NCBI GenBank assembly: GCA_027563935.2 | Contig: CM050449.1 | Coordinates: 87,520,371-87,584,370 of the forward strand | DNA length: 64,000 bases | Source: Costus lasius | Taxonomy: Eukaryota; Streptophyta; Magnoliopsida; Zingiberales; Costaceae | Direction of reading: 5' to 3' | In this document: piece after piece, positions 1-9,087 of the stretch | Numbering within the stretch: the stretch's first letter is position 1 | Layout of the letters: each line of letters opens with the position of its first letter | Made by a program: the position numbers and the translations under genes | The notes under the pieces: model-generated | The model's database searches: none | What the model was told of the DNA's origin: nothing | Seen by the model: only the letters and a program-made list of their open reading frames with translations

Positions 1-304
1 TATTTAAAGCTCATCAGTGTGACCTCAATCACATCAATGGCTTTGGTTTAGCTCTTGAAGTGATAGGAATTATCCTGTAACTTCAGGAAGGCATCCAGAG
101 TCTCAAAACTGCCGAATGTTTCTATACTTGGTGAACGACCTTGGTCACGATATTCTACTTTGTGCTGCTAATTTAATGTATATTTTGCAATGTAGGATAA
201 TTCTTACATAACTAACAGTAATAGGAAAAGTTGTGGTATTTCCAATTTAAGCATAATCTTATGCATTATCATTAAATGTCACATAATTTGGTGAAATTTT
301 GCAG

Positions 305-1000
305 ATGACCATATGAAAATTGCTTCTGAATCCATGAAATCTCTTCTAGGTGGTCAGATAATCAATTCAGTGGAGGTTGCAAACAAAAATTGCATTGTTA
401 TGCCTATACAGAAGCTGAAAAAGAATGGAGAAGCCCAGAATTGTTCTGTGTCTGAAGGTGGGAGCTCAGCTTGTTTCTTGAATCCCAATTGCTGATTTTC
501 TTCGTAGCTGCATTTTTCCCTTGCTGATATATCTGTTTTGCACCTAATACATTTCTTGATGTATGATCATAATTGAGTACAATTTTGCAGCTGATCATTG
601 GGCGACTTGTGAATCAACTGTGCATCCCGTAGGAGGTCAAATGATTGGTTCAACCGACTTCATCAAAACAGCTGAGAATGATCCTGCTAATGCAGTTGAT
701 AAAAATGGCATTTTTGCCACTAAACAGAAGCCAGAGCCAGCTGCTTTTGTGAATAGTGGAAAATCCCAGCAAGATGTCCCGTCGGAAGTTGGGAACTCAG
801 TGACGTCCTTCAATCCCGATTACTCTAATGGTGGTGCTGCAAGCATGAATAGTGAACTTCCTTGTTGCAGAAGCAGATCCTCATTGTCGTGCAACAGAGT
901 GCAGGTCTATCCACGCAAATCTGACCTGGTTTTGCCTGAAGGTGCAATTGTTTTACCTTGTAGCGATGATAGATGGGTGGCTGTCAGTTTGGACATCTAA
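305..1000 (+). CDS. 3' end of a host gene: two last exons, product unknown
   Basis: Two exons are supported. The first runs 305-457, after a TTTTGCAG acceptor and before a GTGGGA donor. The last runs 591-1000, after AATTTTGCAG, and ends in TAA at 998-1000. The 133-bp intron between them joins at phase 1, and the open frame continues across it. The first exon also enters at phase 1, so it is a symmetric 51-codon exon. The encoded C-terminus is about 187 residues, polar and Ser/Asn-rich, with a Cys/Arg/Ser cluster ([11 protein letters not shown]) and a more hydrophobic end ([20 protein letters not shown]). I see no domain I can name. Upstream exons lie outside the window; a possible acceptor near base 86 (CTTCAG) was not followed. 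This is the only stretch that does not look like a mobile element. Exon calls rest on splice signals and frame, without homology. Confidence 0.5.
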
Positions 1001-2176
1001 GCAGTATGAGTAATGGCGTGTTCTCGAGGTGTCATGCGATGAGAAATGCAGTTTCATACTTATAAATATCCGCTTTTAACTAAGCCGAACAAAATCCCTG
1101 CTGTAAATATTCTCTTTTGAACAGGCTTTTGATGTGAATCTTATTTCTAATTTAGAGTAGCGTTTCTAATCTTGGTCGTACTGGGTGATATATTTCGTGC
1201 GAATGGGTCCAAGATATGACTAATATGTAAACCCTTTTTTTTATCGGTACATTTAGTTTTTAGTATATTTATATGTTGGTCACTTGATACATAATAGCCT
1301 CTGGAAATCAGACCAACACACTGGCACAAATTGACATTTACTGAGAATCTTGAAGTTAGTGTTTTCTTTATATTGTGGGTTTATTAGGTTGTAAGTTGGC
1401 AATAGATCCTCTGTAAAGTTTGCGTTAAGAGTGGTCGAACTACGAGAGTTCTTCATTTAAGTCTTCAGTTTTCATGTGAGTTATTTGTTGCATGAAAATC
1501 AGAACAATTCTATGTGCAATGGACCTGTAGAGGAAAGTAATTTTTGGGTAAAAGAAGTATATGTCAGAAGATTTAAAGTTGAAATTAATAAATTCTTTTC
1601 AGAAGAATCGCTTCACGCAGTTTATTAGAATGTAGTACAATAAAAATCCATTAACTCTGGCTCTTTTGTATTGCTATAAGCTTTGAAAATTGCGTTTGAT
1701 ATGATCTAGTTGACAAATGCACATTCATGTTAAGATGGGAATGCCAATAGAAATTGAATTTAAAGAATGCTTTTGTTTGAAAATCAGTGTTGACCTTATC
1801 TAAAATGTTTCAACGGGGCTTTATGTCTCCATTAATTTTTTAACCACCAAAAGGAGATATCAACAGAGCAAATGCCTGATGTTCAAGTTGTTGAACCTAA
1901 TGAACATATATTGTTAGCTTGCACATGGCATTTAATGAGTATTATTCAATGAGAATGATTAAATAAAGGGAAATACAATCACCTTGGCCACCCGCTACAA
2001 ACAGAAAACCAATTAGAGAGAACCATTAGTGTTACAAGCAACTGATGAGTAGCTGCCACAAAATTTTATCCATTTAATAAAATGATGGATAAAATGTAAG
2101 AATACAAAAATGAGGAACCTTAGAGTTGCTGTATAAAGTGCACAACACCTTAGTCAGTAATAATATGTATATTTGA
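1001..2176. other. 3' UTR and AT-rich noncoding DNA
   Basis: This holds the presumed 3' UTR of the preceding gene, then AT-rich DNA with stops in all frames. I see no clear AATAAA signal close to the stop codon, no coding match and no repeat with defined ends. Confidence 0.4.
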
Positions 2177-2643
2177 GGTGTGCAAAAAAATCGGCCGAAC
2201 CATTGAATCGCGGTTAACCGGTTGAATCGAACCGATCTGGCGGTTAACCGAACCGATGGTTCTTTGATCGGTCAGTTTTTTCCCAGATATAACAGTTCAT
2301 GGTTTGGGAACAGTTCGGGACTTCGCCGAACTGCGGTTAACCGAACCGAACCGTATATATAATATTTATTTTTATATATAAATAAATATTTTATATAAAA
2401 ATCGAACCGATTAACCGTTAGTATCAACGATTAACTGCCGAAAACCAATGGTTAACCAAGAATATTTATATTTTTTTATCTTAAATTATTATATAATTTT
2501 AAATATTTTTTTAAAAAATAAATAATATGATTAACCGTCGGTTTTCGGTTAACCGGGTCAAACAGTTCAGGAATAGTTTTCAAATTCCCTAAACTGTTCG
2601 GTTCGGTTCAGGGTAAAAAATTATTGCCGAACCATGCACACCC
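2177..2643. mobile_element. hAT-like MITE, 467 bp
   Basis: The ends are inverted: GGTGTGCA at 2177 and TGCACACC up to 2642/2643, with further complementarity in the adjoining CGGCCGAACCA / TTGCCGAACCA parts. Flanking 8-mers ATATTTGA (2169-2176) and TAATTTGA (2644-2651) match at 6 of 8 places, as an old hAT target duplication would. The interior is rich in GGTTAACCG and CGAACCG motifs around an AT-rich core near 2360-2530. There is no coding capacity. Plant hAT MITEs with GTGTGCA ends and CGGTTCGG-type subterminal repeats are common, so the class is likely. Confidence 0.65.
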
Positions 2644-3744
2644 TAATTTGACATGGATAAGACAAGCAGGAATAGTTTCCAAGGCATTATCATCAACCAC
2701 TAAAGTCCTTACTAATTAAACTAATACACGCCACCATTTCATATATAATTTTTTATAAAATAAAATGTAATAGTGTTATGATATATTTAATAAGTAAATC
2801 AGCTTATTAAATTGGTAAACATAAAATAATATGATTCAATGAAAAAAATTTAAATCTAAGATAATAATAGTAATCTCACTTAATCTTATATCTTATATAT
2901 TTTTTTACTTCTTATATGAGACTAATATGTAAGACTTGAAAGTTTTTGATGATTATTAGCTTAATAACCTAATAAGTTTAGAAGAATGATGAGGAAAAAT
3001 TATGTTAAATAAAAAAACCTCAAAAGTGAGTAAAAATAAAACCAATATCAAGTTGAGCAGCAGATAGGGTAGTTTGAAAATAAAAATTTTGTAGATTGAT
3101 TACCAAATTAGTAACTAATAGGGCTCACCTCCAGTTGATATGCAAATCAATAGAACCCAGAGAGCATATAAAGAATAGTGAACATATTGATTTTAGTACT
3201 CACATAGATACCAATCAGAATCTAGTGTCTTGATTTTGCACCTAAAAACAATAGAAATGAATTGAAGTGAGGCAGAAGCAATCAAAGCCTTGATGACTTT
3301 ATTACTATAAGCAAAATTATAGCTTCAACTTCTCCTTGTGAGTACCACTCAAACTATGTTGTCATATTCAACTCTATTTTTTAATACTTCATTAATGTTT
3401 AAAGGCAGTGGTTATGGAGCTGGAGTGATTAAAATAGTTTTTTTTCTTTTGGATGAGTAAATATACCATGTGACGTTTCATTCTGCAGTATTCCTACTAA
3501 CAAATAATTAACTGATATTTTACTAAAGGTACGAAAGGTTTTTGCAATTTAAGAATGCAATTAGAATATGTAGTCAACTACCTTCATAAAGATGCATATT
3601 ATTGTTTCTATAAATATAGAACTCAAGGACCATCTTTAATGCTTTTTATTGTATATGTTGGGTGGTGAACTATTTATTAAACATGTTAGTGTAGACTCCA
3701 CTCAACACAACCCATTAACCCGCTTAGGGGCTAGGGCATTCAAC
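2644..3744. other. AT-rich noncoding DNA, nothing recognised
   Basis: No open frame, no element ends and no tandem repeat were recognised. A TGTTGGGTGG at 3658 and TGTTAGTGTAG near 3684 resemble LTR starts, but no matching end was found. Confidence 0.35.
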
Positions 3745-4188
3745 TAAGAGGCTACCATAGGAGGAGGGAGAGGGGGATCTATGATCAACCAGTGAGTGTG
3801 TGTGTGAGAGAGAGAGAAAAAGGCGCTCCTAGTGAACCTAGTGAGAGAGAGAGAAAAAAAAAAAAGACAAGAAGAGAGGCAAGAGGGACTCAGTGGACCT
3901 AGAGAGAAATTGAGGAGGGAGGAGCTAGAGAGAGAAAAAGAGACAAGAAGAGAGGCAAGAGAGACTTAGCAGACCTAGAGAGGAATTGAGGAGGGAAGAG
4001 CTCCTATGATGGACCCCAACAAGAGGGAGGAAGAAGTGAGAGAGGCGCTCTGGTAGACCCAATGAGAGAGGGGAGAGGAGCACCTATGGGCTGAGCAGAC
4101 CCACTAAGAGAGAGGAAGAGAGAGAGAGAGGAGCTGCGAGCTTGGTAGACTCGACAAGAGAGCGAGGAGGGAAGAAGGGATAGAGGGA
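3745..4188. repeat. Purine-rich GA repeat region (left part)
   Basis: A long GA-rich tract with an imperfect repeat of roughly 80-85 bp. The phrase GACAAGAAGAGAGGCAAGAG followed by a 'GGACCT/AGACCT' block and AATTGAGGAGGGA occurs twice (about 3865-3935 and 3940-4005). Shorter related 'TGGACC/AGACCC' blocks continue to about 4155. The same style of sequence resumes at 19110-19190, beyond the LINE, so the LINE landed inside this tract. The last 13 bases (4176-4188, AGGGATAGAGGGA) are the left target-site copy. Confidence 0.6.
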
Positions 4189-4244
4189 GGAGAGAAGGAA
4201 AGAAGGAGAGAGAAGATATAAGAGGGGGTAAAATAAAAAGAGTT

Positions 4245-5571
4245 ATGCCCCCTCGGCGCGGTGCCCGACCTAGCATCCCGCCCGTTTCCCCAGCCCCCTC
4301 GCCGCCCCCCCTTCCTAAGCCTCCGGACCCGCCCTCTTCTATGCCTCTGGCTGCTGAGGGTCCCCCTTCTCGCCCTCCTTCGCCAGGTTTCCCTTCTCGT
4401 ACAAAGGCTTGGAATATGCTGTTCCATTCCAATCTTGGCGGCCCTTCCAAATCGGCTCTTCGCTCGTCTGAAATACTTCAATCCATCTCGCACCGGTACC
4501 CAGATCGCATTGTAATCTCTGAGGAGCGGCTGGACCGCAGTCGGGAGTCCTGGCGTAGCTGTCTCATAGGGCGTTTCCTTTCCAAATCACCCCCGCCGCA
4601 GGTGGTTCGGGCTGCGGTAATGAGGATCTGGCGACCCAAATCCCTTTCCTCGGTGGTGGATATGGTTAATGGCTTCTACCTCTTCCGCTTCTCCTCCCAT
4701 TCAGAGGCTCATGCTATCCTTACAGGAGGTCCTTGGACCATCTTCGGCGAACCTCTTCTTCTGCAACTATGGCAGCCGGACTTTCAGCCCTTGCTCCATC
4801 GCATTACCACAGCGCCGGTCTGGGTACGTTTTCTTGGCCTTCCTTTCGAATACTGGGAGCATGATATTGCCTGGGAAATTGCTGCAAAGATAGGCAAACC
4901 TTTAAAGATTGATGATCGAATCCCTCTTTTCAACAGAGGTCAATTTCTCCGTGTTTGTGTGGAAATTGACCTCCAAAAACCTTTACGCGAAGGAGTATGG
5001 ATAGGTCCGGAAGACCTTGGCTTCTTTCAATTATTTACTTACGAACATCTCCCAGTGTTTTGCACCAATTGTGGTTGCATTGGACACAAGAACGCAGAAT
5101 GTCTTTCCAGCATACAGCCTCCTTCAATTGCTTCCCATCTGCAGACCAGCACCTCACCTGTTGACCACCAGTCTGCTGCCCAACAGGCCAAAGCGAACTC
5201 TGATGCTGCCTCTGGATTTCCTATCCACAATCCTTGGATACAGGTTCACCGACGTCGACGTGTTATCAATAAGCCGCGCCCTACTCCAGCGGATCCTCAG
5301 CAGAGTGCTCCCTTGAGCAATCCTGACCCGGACCGGTCACTTATTGCTCCCACCAAAGATCCGCAATTGCATTCTTCGTCGCAGGCCCTTACCCGGCACT
5401 CCCGTCGGTATCCCCCGTCCCCCCCGCAGCCTGGCACAGCTGAGGCAGATAAGCTTCTAGCGGCACATACTCCTGTTGATCTGTTCCCTGATCGGCCTGG
5501 CCACCAGGTTGACACACAGCCGAACTCCCTCAATGTGCTCCTTCCTCTTGAAAGGGAAGAAAACATGGAGG
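4245..5571 (+). pseudogene. LINE ORF1, 5' part (nucleic-acid-binding protein)
   Basis: The ATG at 4245 opens a frame with a Pro/Ser-rich N-terminus. Next comes a DUF4283-like region (about residues 100-260, with VVDMVNGFYLFRF and WVRFLGLPFEYW) and a CCHC zinc knuckle near residues 273-286 (CTNCGCIGHKNAEC, C-x2-C-x4-H-x4-C). A low-complexity linker follows. Plant L1 ORF1 proteins with this order bind element RNA in the ribonucleoprotein. The frame is interrupted after codon 442 by the copia LTR; the few codons beyond 5571 are LTR sequence. The reading phase agrees with the piece at 14681-15069, so the insertion, and no frameshift, is what breaks ORF1. Confidence 0.85.
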
Positions 5572-7257
5572 TGTTGGGGTATGCCCTTAAGGCTAATGTT
5601 TGAGGCCTGTGGGAATGTATCTGTATCATGTAATAAACTGTTATGTTTATAAAGGCATGGTTATTATTCAGTTGTTTACATTGTCTGCTGCAATATATGT
5701 TCTTCTGAATAATGTCTCAAAGCTGTTCAGCTGGGTTGACATGCTATATGTCCTTAGTCGATATATCTTGGTGAACATGAGACAGCCTTGATATGGTTAA
5801 GACTAATATGTGTTCTAATCTTATAGGATGCTTCGAGCATGGAATAAGATGTAGACTCATGGGTACATTGGATGTACTGGACAGACCCTACTAGGATGTT
5901 CAATTGTTTGTCACAATGTGAATATTCCTTGAATATGACAAGTGGCACATTTCCTCTGACTTGAGATCACTTGTGTTTTCTAAATGATGATTGTCATTGT
6001 TTTGAGATAGTTCAATATCATTTGAAACATAATGATTATAGATTATCTTGGATGGTGAACTTGAATCAGGTTAGGGCACTAGTGATAGACATAGGATTGC
6101 CGTCTCCTTGTTTAAGGAGTGTGATGTTCTAAAAGGGCCCCCCCTGGATGAGATGATTGAGAAAAGAGTATGGCCATACCCAGGTGACAGTGTTCATCTG
6201 ATCTAATCATGCTCATCATATTGGAGCTACAAGCTTGACACGCTTGTCCAATAAGAACATCCAGTGGCAAAGGAAATATGTATGCTTTGTGATTTGATTC
6301 ACACTTGTGCTATGGTTTGGGTGTAGTCTTGGAAGACTCTTTCTTTTATATCGGGAGACAGTGATGTGTTGCTAGATACCCCTCACTGATCGTGATGACG
6401 TCAGTTATCGTTACCGACATTTAAAGGAAACCCTTAGGGTCGCACAATTTGATGATATGGCTTACTTAAGTCAGATCGTGTGGACTGAATTGTTTGGGTT
6501 CAGTTTAATGGGATTTAATCTCTGATTGTGAGTGAGATCTAGTCTGATCATGTTTGATTGATTAGGGCTTGAGATCGGTAAGCTTCGATCGAGAGAATGG
6601 TTGCTAGATCGGACAGATCAGAAGCACCAAGAGATCGACGGTTAGATCGGGAACCTTAGGGTTTATTTAAGATCTAGACTAGATCATTGGCTTGATTGGT
6701 TCTTAAACCGAACCAATGTGAACCGGCTCATGAAATGAGCGCATGGTTCAAGGCTTGGCGAATTGTTCACTTGACGTGAACATTGAAGCGAGAGTGGTGA
6801 CTATTTTTAGTAACCATGATCTCCACTTGGAGACCACTCTCACGTTCGAATAGGGCTTTCTATTCTCGCCTATCCATCTCTTCCTCTCTAGTCTCTTGTG
6901 GTGTGCGGCGACGCTTGGAGTTTAGAGGAGGATTCGGCCAAGAGAGATCAAGGTCTTCATCCCTCACAATTCGATCAAAGACACTTTGGACCCTTGCTAG
7001 CACAAGGAGCGACAAAGAGTTTGCCATCATCCTCTTGTGTGCGATTCCCTTTGGAGAAGAGGCAATCGACTCTTTGCTTCCAAGGCAACATCTAGGCTAT
7101 TGCGATGGTATGAATGTTTTTCATTAATCTTTACTAGCCCCTTTTCGAGTTGATCATTTAACATGAGAGTTGATCCTATAACCCTAGCTTCCGCAAGATG
7201 AATATAGTATGCGCTAATCACTTTAGGGTTTTGCTCCCCCTTGAAGGGGACTCTTCA
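5572..7257 (+). repeat. 5' LTR of the intact copia
   Basis: It begins TGTTGGGGTATGCCC and ends GGGACTCTTCA. The last 25 bases contain a small inverted repeat (CCCCCTTGAAGGGG) that recurs in all family members here. The short frames inside (for example 5600-5791 and 6816-7127) repeat in the other LTR and are not genes. Confidence 0.95.
6396..6403. promoter_or_regulatory. TGACGTCA bZIP-type site in the 5' LTR
   Basis: A perfect TGACGTCA palindrome sits in the LTR within GTGATGACGTCAGTTATC and is repeated at 13814-13821 in the 3' LTR. Such cores bind plant TGA/bZIP factors. The related LTRs at 26295, 30207 and 61181 read GATAACGT at this place and lack it. Function is inferred from the motif alone. 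Confidence 0.4.
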
Positions 7258-7259
7258 AT

Positions 7260-7273
7260 TGGTATCAGAGCCA
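7260..7273 (+). other. Primer-binding site (initiator tRNA-Met type)
   Basis: TGGTATCAGAGCCA lies two bases after the LTR end and is complementary to the 3' end of plant initiator tRNA-Met, the usual copia primer. Confidence 0.9.
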
Positions 7274-8154
7274 GTTGAACGCATGTTTAAATGATTGCTT
7301 TGATTTGTGATCCATGAATGCCGATGTATGCTTAGATCTATAACATGCGTAAATTCACATGTTAAATTATATCATGTCGAAACTTGTTTTTGTTTCATTT
7401 GCGCATGTATGTTGTATGTTGGCGCATCTTAGTTTTTATAAAAACTTGAATACTTGCGCGACTAACTATAGATCTAAAGCCTTGCATTAAACCCTTAGAC
7501 GGGTTATTAGGGTTGAAGTCACCCCTAAGTTAGATCCAAAAGGTTTGATCAGATCATCTGACAGCCTGGATGGGTCGACCACATAGCACCTTGGCGCAAG
7601 CCAGAGGTGGCTAAAGGTCGACTGCAGACAGGCGTGTAGCGATGTCTGATTGAGACGACTAATGAACGCACCTGAGTTAGGCCCGGGGTCACACCCGCTT
7701 GCCAGACCTCAGTGTGGTAGTTCAGCCCTGGCGCATGCATGGTTGACCTTTTGGTCGACGCAAGTCAGTTATGACTTGGTGCATGCAAGGGCAGTGGATC
7801 TGACTAGGTTGGATGAGTGGATCCCTAGTAATGGACCGTTGTAAGGTTGTAGGGCAAATAAGGAAAAATTAAAATTGATCCCATGGGGTTTTTTCGAAAA
7901 TTTTAATTTTTATGATGGATCACATGATTGCTGATTGGATGCATATGTTTGTCTATTTAGTCTTATGTGGGCTGCCCATATTAATTGTGTGCTGTGCTGG
8001 GGCCTGCGTGCCTGGGATTTAAAATTGTTGTAAATTAATTATTGTGATCTGCGCATCACATTGCTTTAATTTATAAAATGTTATTGACCTGCGTGTCAAT
8101 CTTGTCTAGATAGTTAAATTTGTAATTTAATTAGACAAGAGCACAGAGCACACT

Positions 8155-8209
8155 TGGCAGAGGCGCATGCAGCAGTGGCTTGACCAGGTGGGAGGTCTAG
8201 GGTTCGACC
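8155..8209 (+). promoter_or_regulatory. tRNA-like module in the copia leader (A box and B box)
   Basis: TGGCAGAGGCGC (8155-8166) resembles the RNA polymerase III A box. GGTTCGACC (8201-8209) matches the B box and sits in a 5-bp stem (CTAGG/CCTAG) with a 7-base loop, as in a tRNA T-arm. The 46-base start-to-start spacing is tRNA-like. No acceptor stem is evident, so this is not a functional tRNA. It could be a SINE or tRNA fragment captured by the family. Confidence 0.4.
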
Positions 8210-8387
8210 CTAGGACCTGGCGCATTTTCCTGCTGGGCGCACCAGAGCTGCAATTGGCGCTTGGGCCCTGGTATGGGCCAGATGAGCAGCAAAAGACCCA
8301 TGAAGAGCAAGTGAAGACTTAAACTAGGTTAAGGTCTTCTAGGGCTATGGGCTTTTACCACATAAGAACCATGCTTTCTTTTATTGC

Positions 8388-8397
8388 TTATATAAGT
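8388..8397 (+). promoter_or_regulatory. TATA-like element inside the leader
   Basis: CTTATATAAG lies about 690 bases before the gag start and well downstream of the LTR. A closely similar TTTATATAAG stands at the equivalent place near 32130 in the second copy. It could act as an internal promoter; there is no other support. Confidence 0.25.
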
Positions 8398-8552
8398 AGA
8401 ACAGCATGTTTTAATTTATCTTCTGCTATCACCATAGGAATTGTATGATAGTGAAGAAGATAAAAAGACCGTGAAAATCCAACGCTAAATATCAAGCTCG
8501 TAAGCCTTCTGACGCGAAACCTCACTGTTCTGATTATCGTTGGAGCCGTGTT

Positions 8553-8781
8553 GTACCCACTCAGTGGGCACGTCCATCTATCTTCAGACGGTGCGGGATT
8601 ACACCTGTGTGTTACAGAGTAGGGATTTATCCCTTCTCGTTGCTCAGCATAGCACATGGTGGTCCAGGGAGTAGGTCGGGTCAGCTTGACCATGTAGGCT
8701 ACATATGTGGCGCATATGGTAGCACATGGAGGCAGCCATCTGTGGGGTCAGAGACTGTGTTGTACCAACTCAGTTGGCACA
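8553..8781 (+). other. Pair of related leader hairpins
   Basis: GTACCCAC-TCA-GTGGGCAC (8553-8571) and GTACCAAC-TCA-GTTGGCAC (8762-8780) share flanks and the TCA loop. Their stems differ by one base pair (C-G against A-T), a compensatory change. Both hairpins recur in the copy at 32294-32312 and near 32503-32521. Leader RNA structures in copia elements can serve in dimer formation or packaging; that role is inferred here. Confidence 0.5.
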
Positions 8782-9087
8782 GTCTGCTGGACTGCCCAGA
8801 TGAAGGGGAATCGCACGGGTTGGCGATCGGCAGGGACTGCCTACCGGAGATTAGTGCTTGTACTCTCTGTGCATCTTATCTCGCCTGAGCGGGACGCGGA
8901 GACCAAGTACGAAATCTGGATCCCATCTCACTAAAAGAGTTCTACTCTTTCGGGCTGTTTTGTTGGATTTTTCAAGCCAGATAAAATAGTGAGAAAAAGA
9001 ATCTTTCTTAAGTCCTAATTGATTCTTTACATTGATACTGACCTTGCTGTTCTTGCATTGTTGTAGATACCTGCAGCAACGAACACC

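Noticed and set aside
4004..4493. Minus-strand frames of 129-148 codons over the start of LINE ORF1
   Set aside because: Low-complexity Ser/Leu/Gly/Arg text read antisense from a purine-rich tract and ORF1; shadows only.
5600..7221. Several 60-103 codon frames inside the copia LTR, repeated at 13018-14639
   Set aside because: They recur at matching places in both LTRs, have no domain and overlap on both strands. They are chance frames in LTR sequence.
8155..8209. True tRNA gene
   Set aside because: No acceptor stem and no complete D or anticodon arm; only A-box and B-box-like parts and a T-arm.
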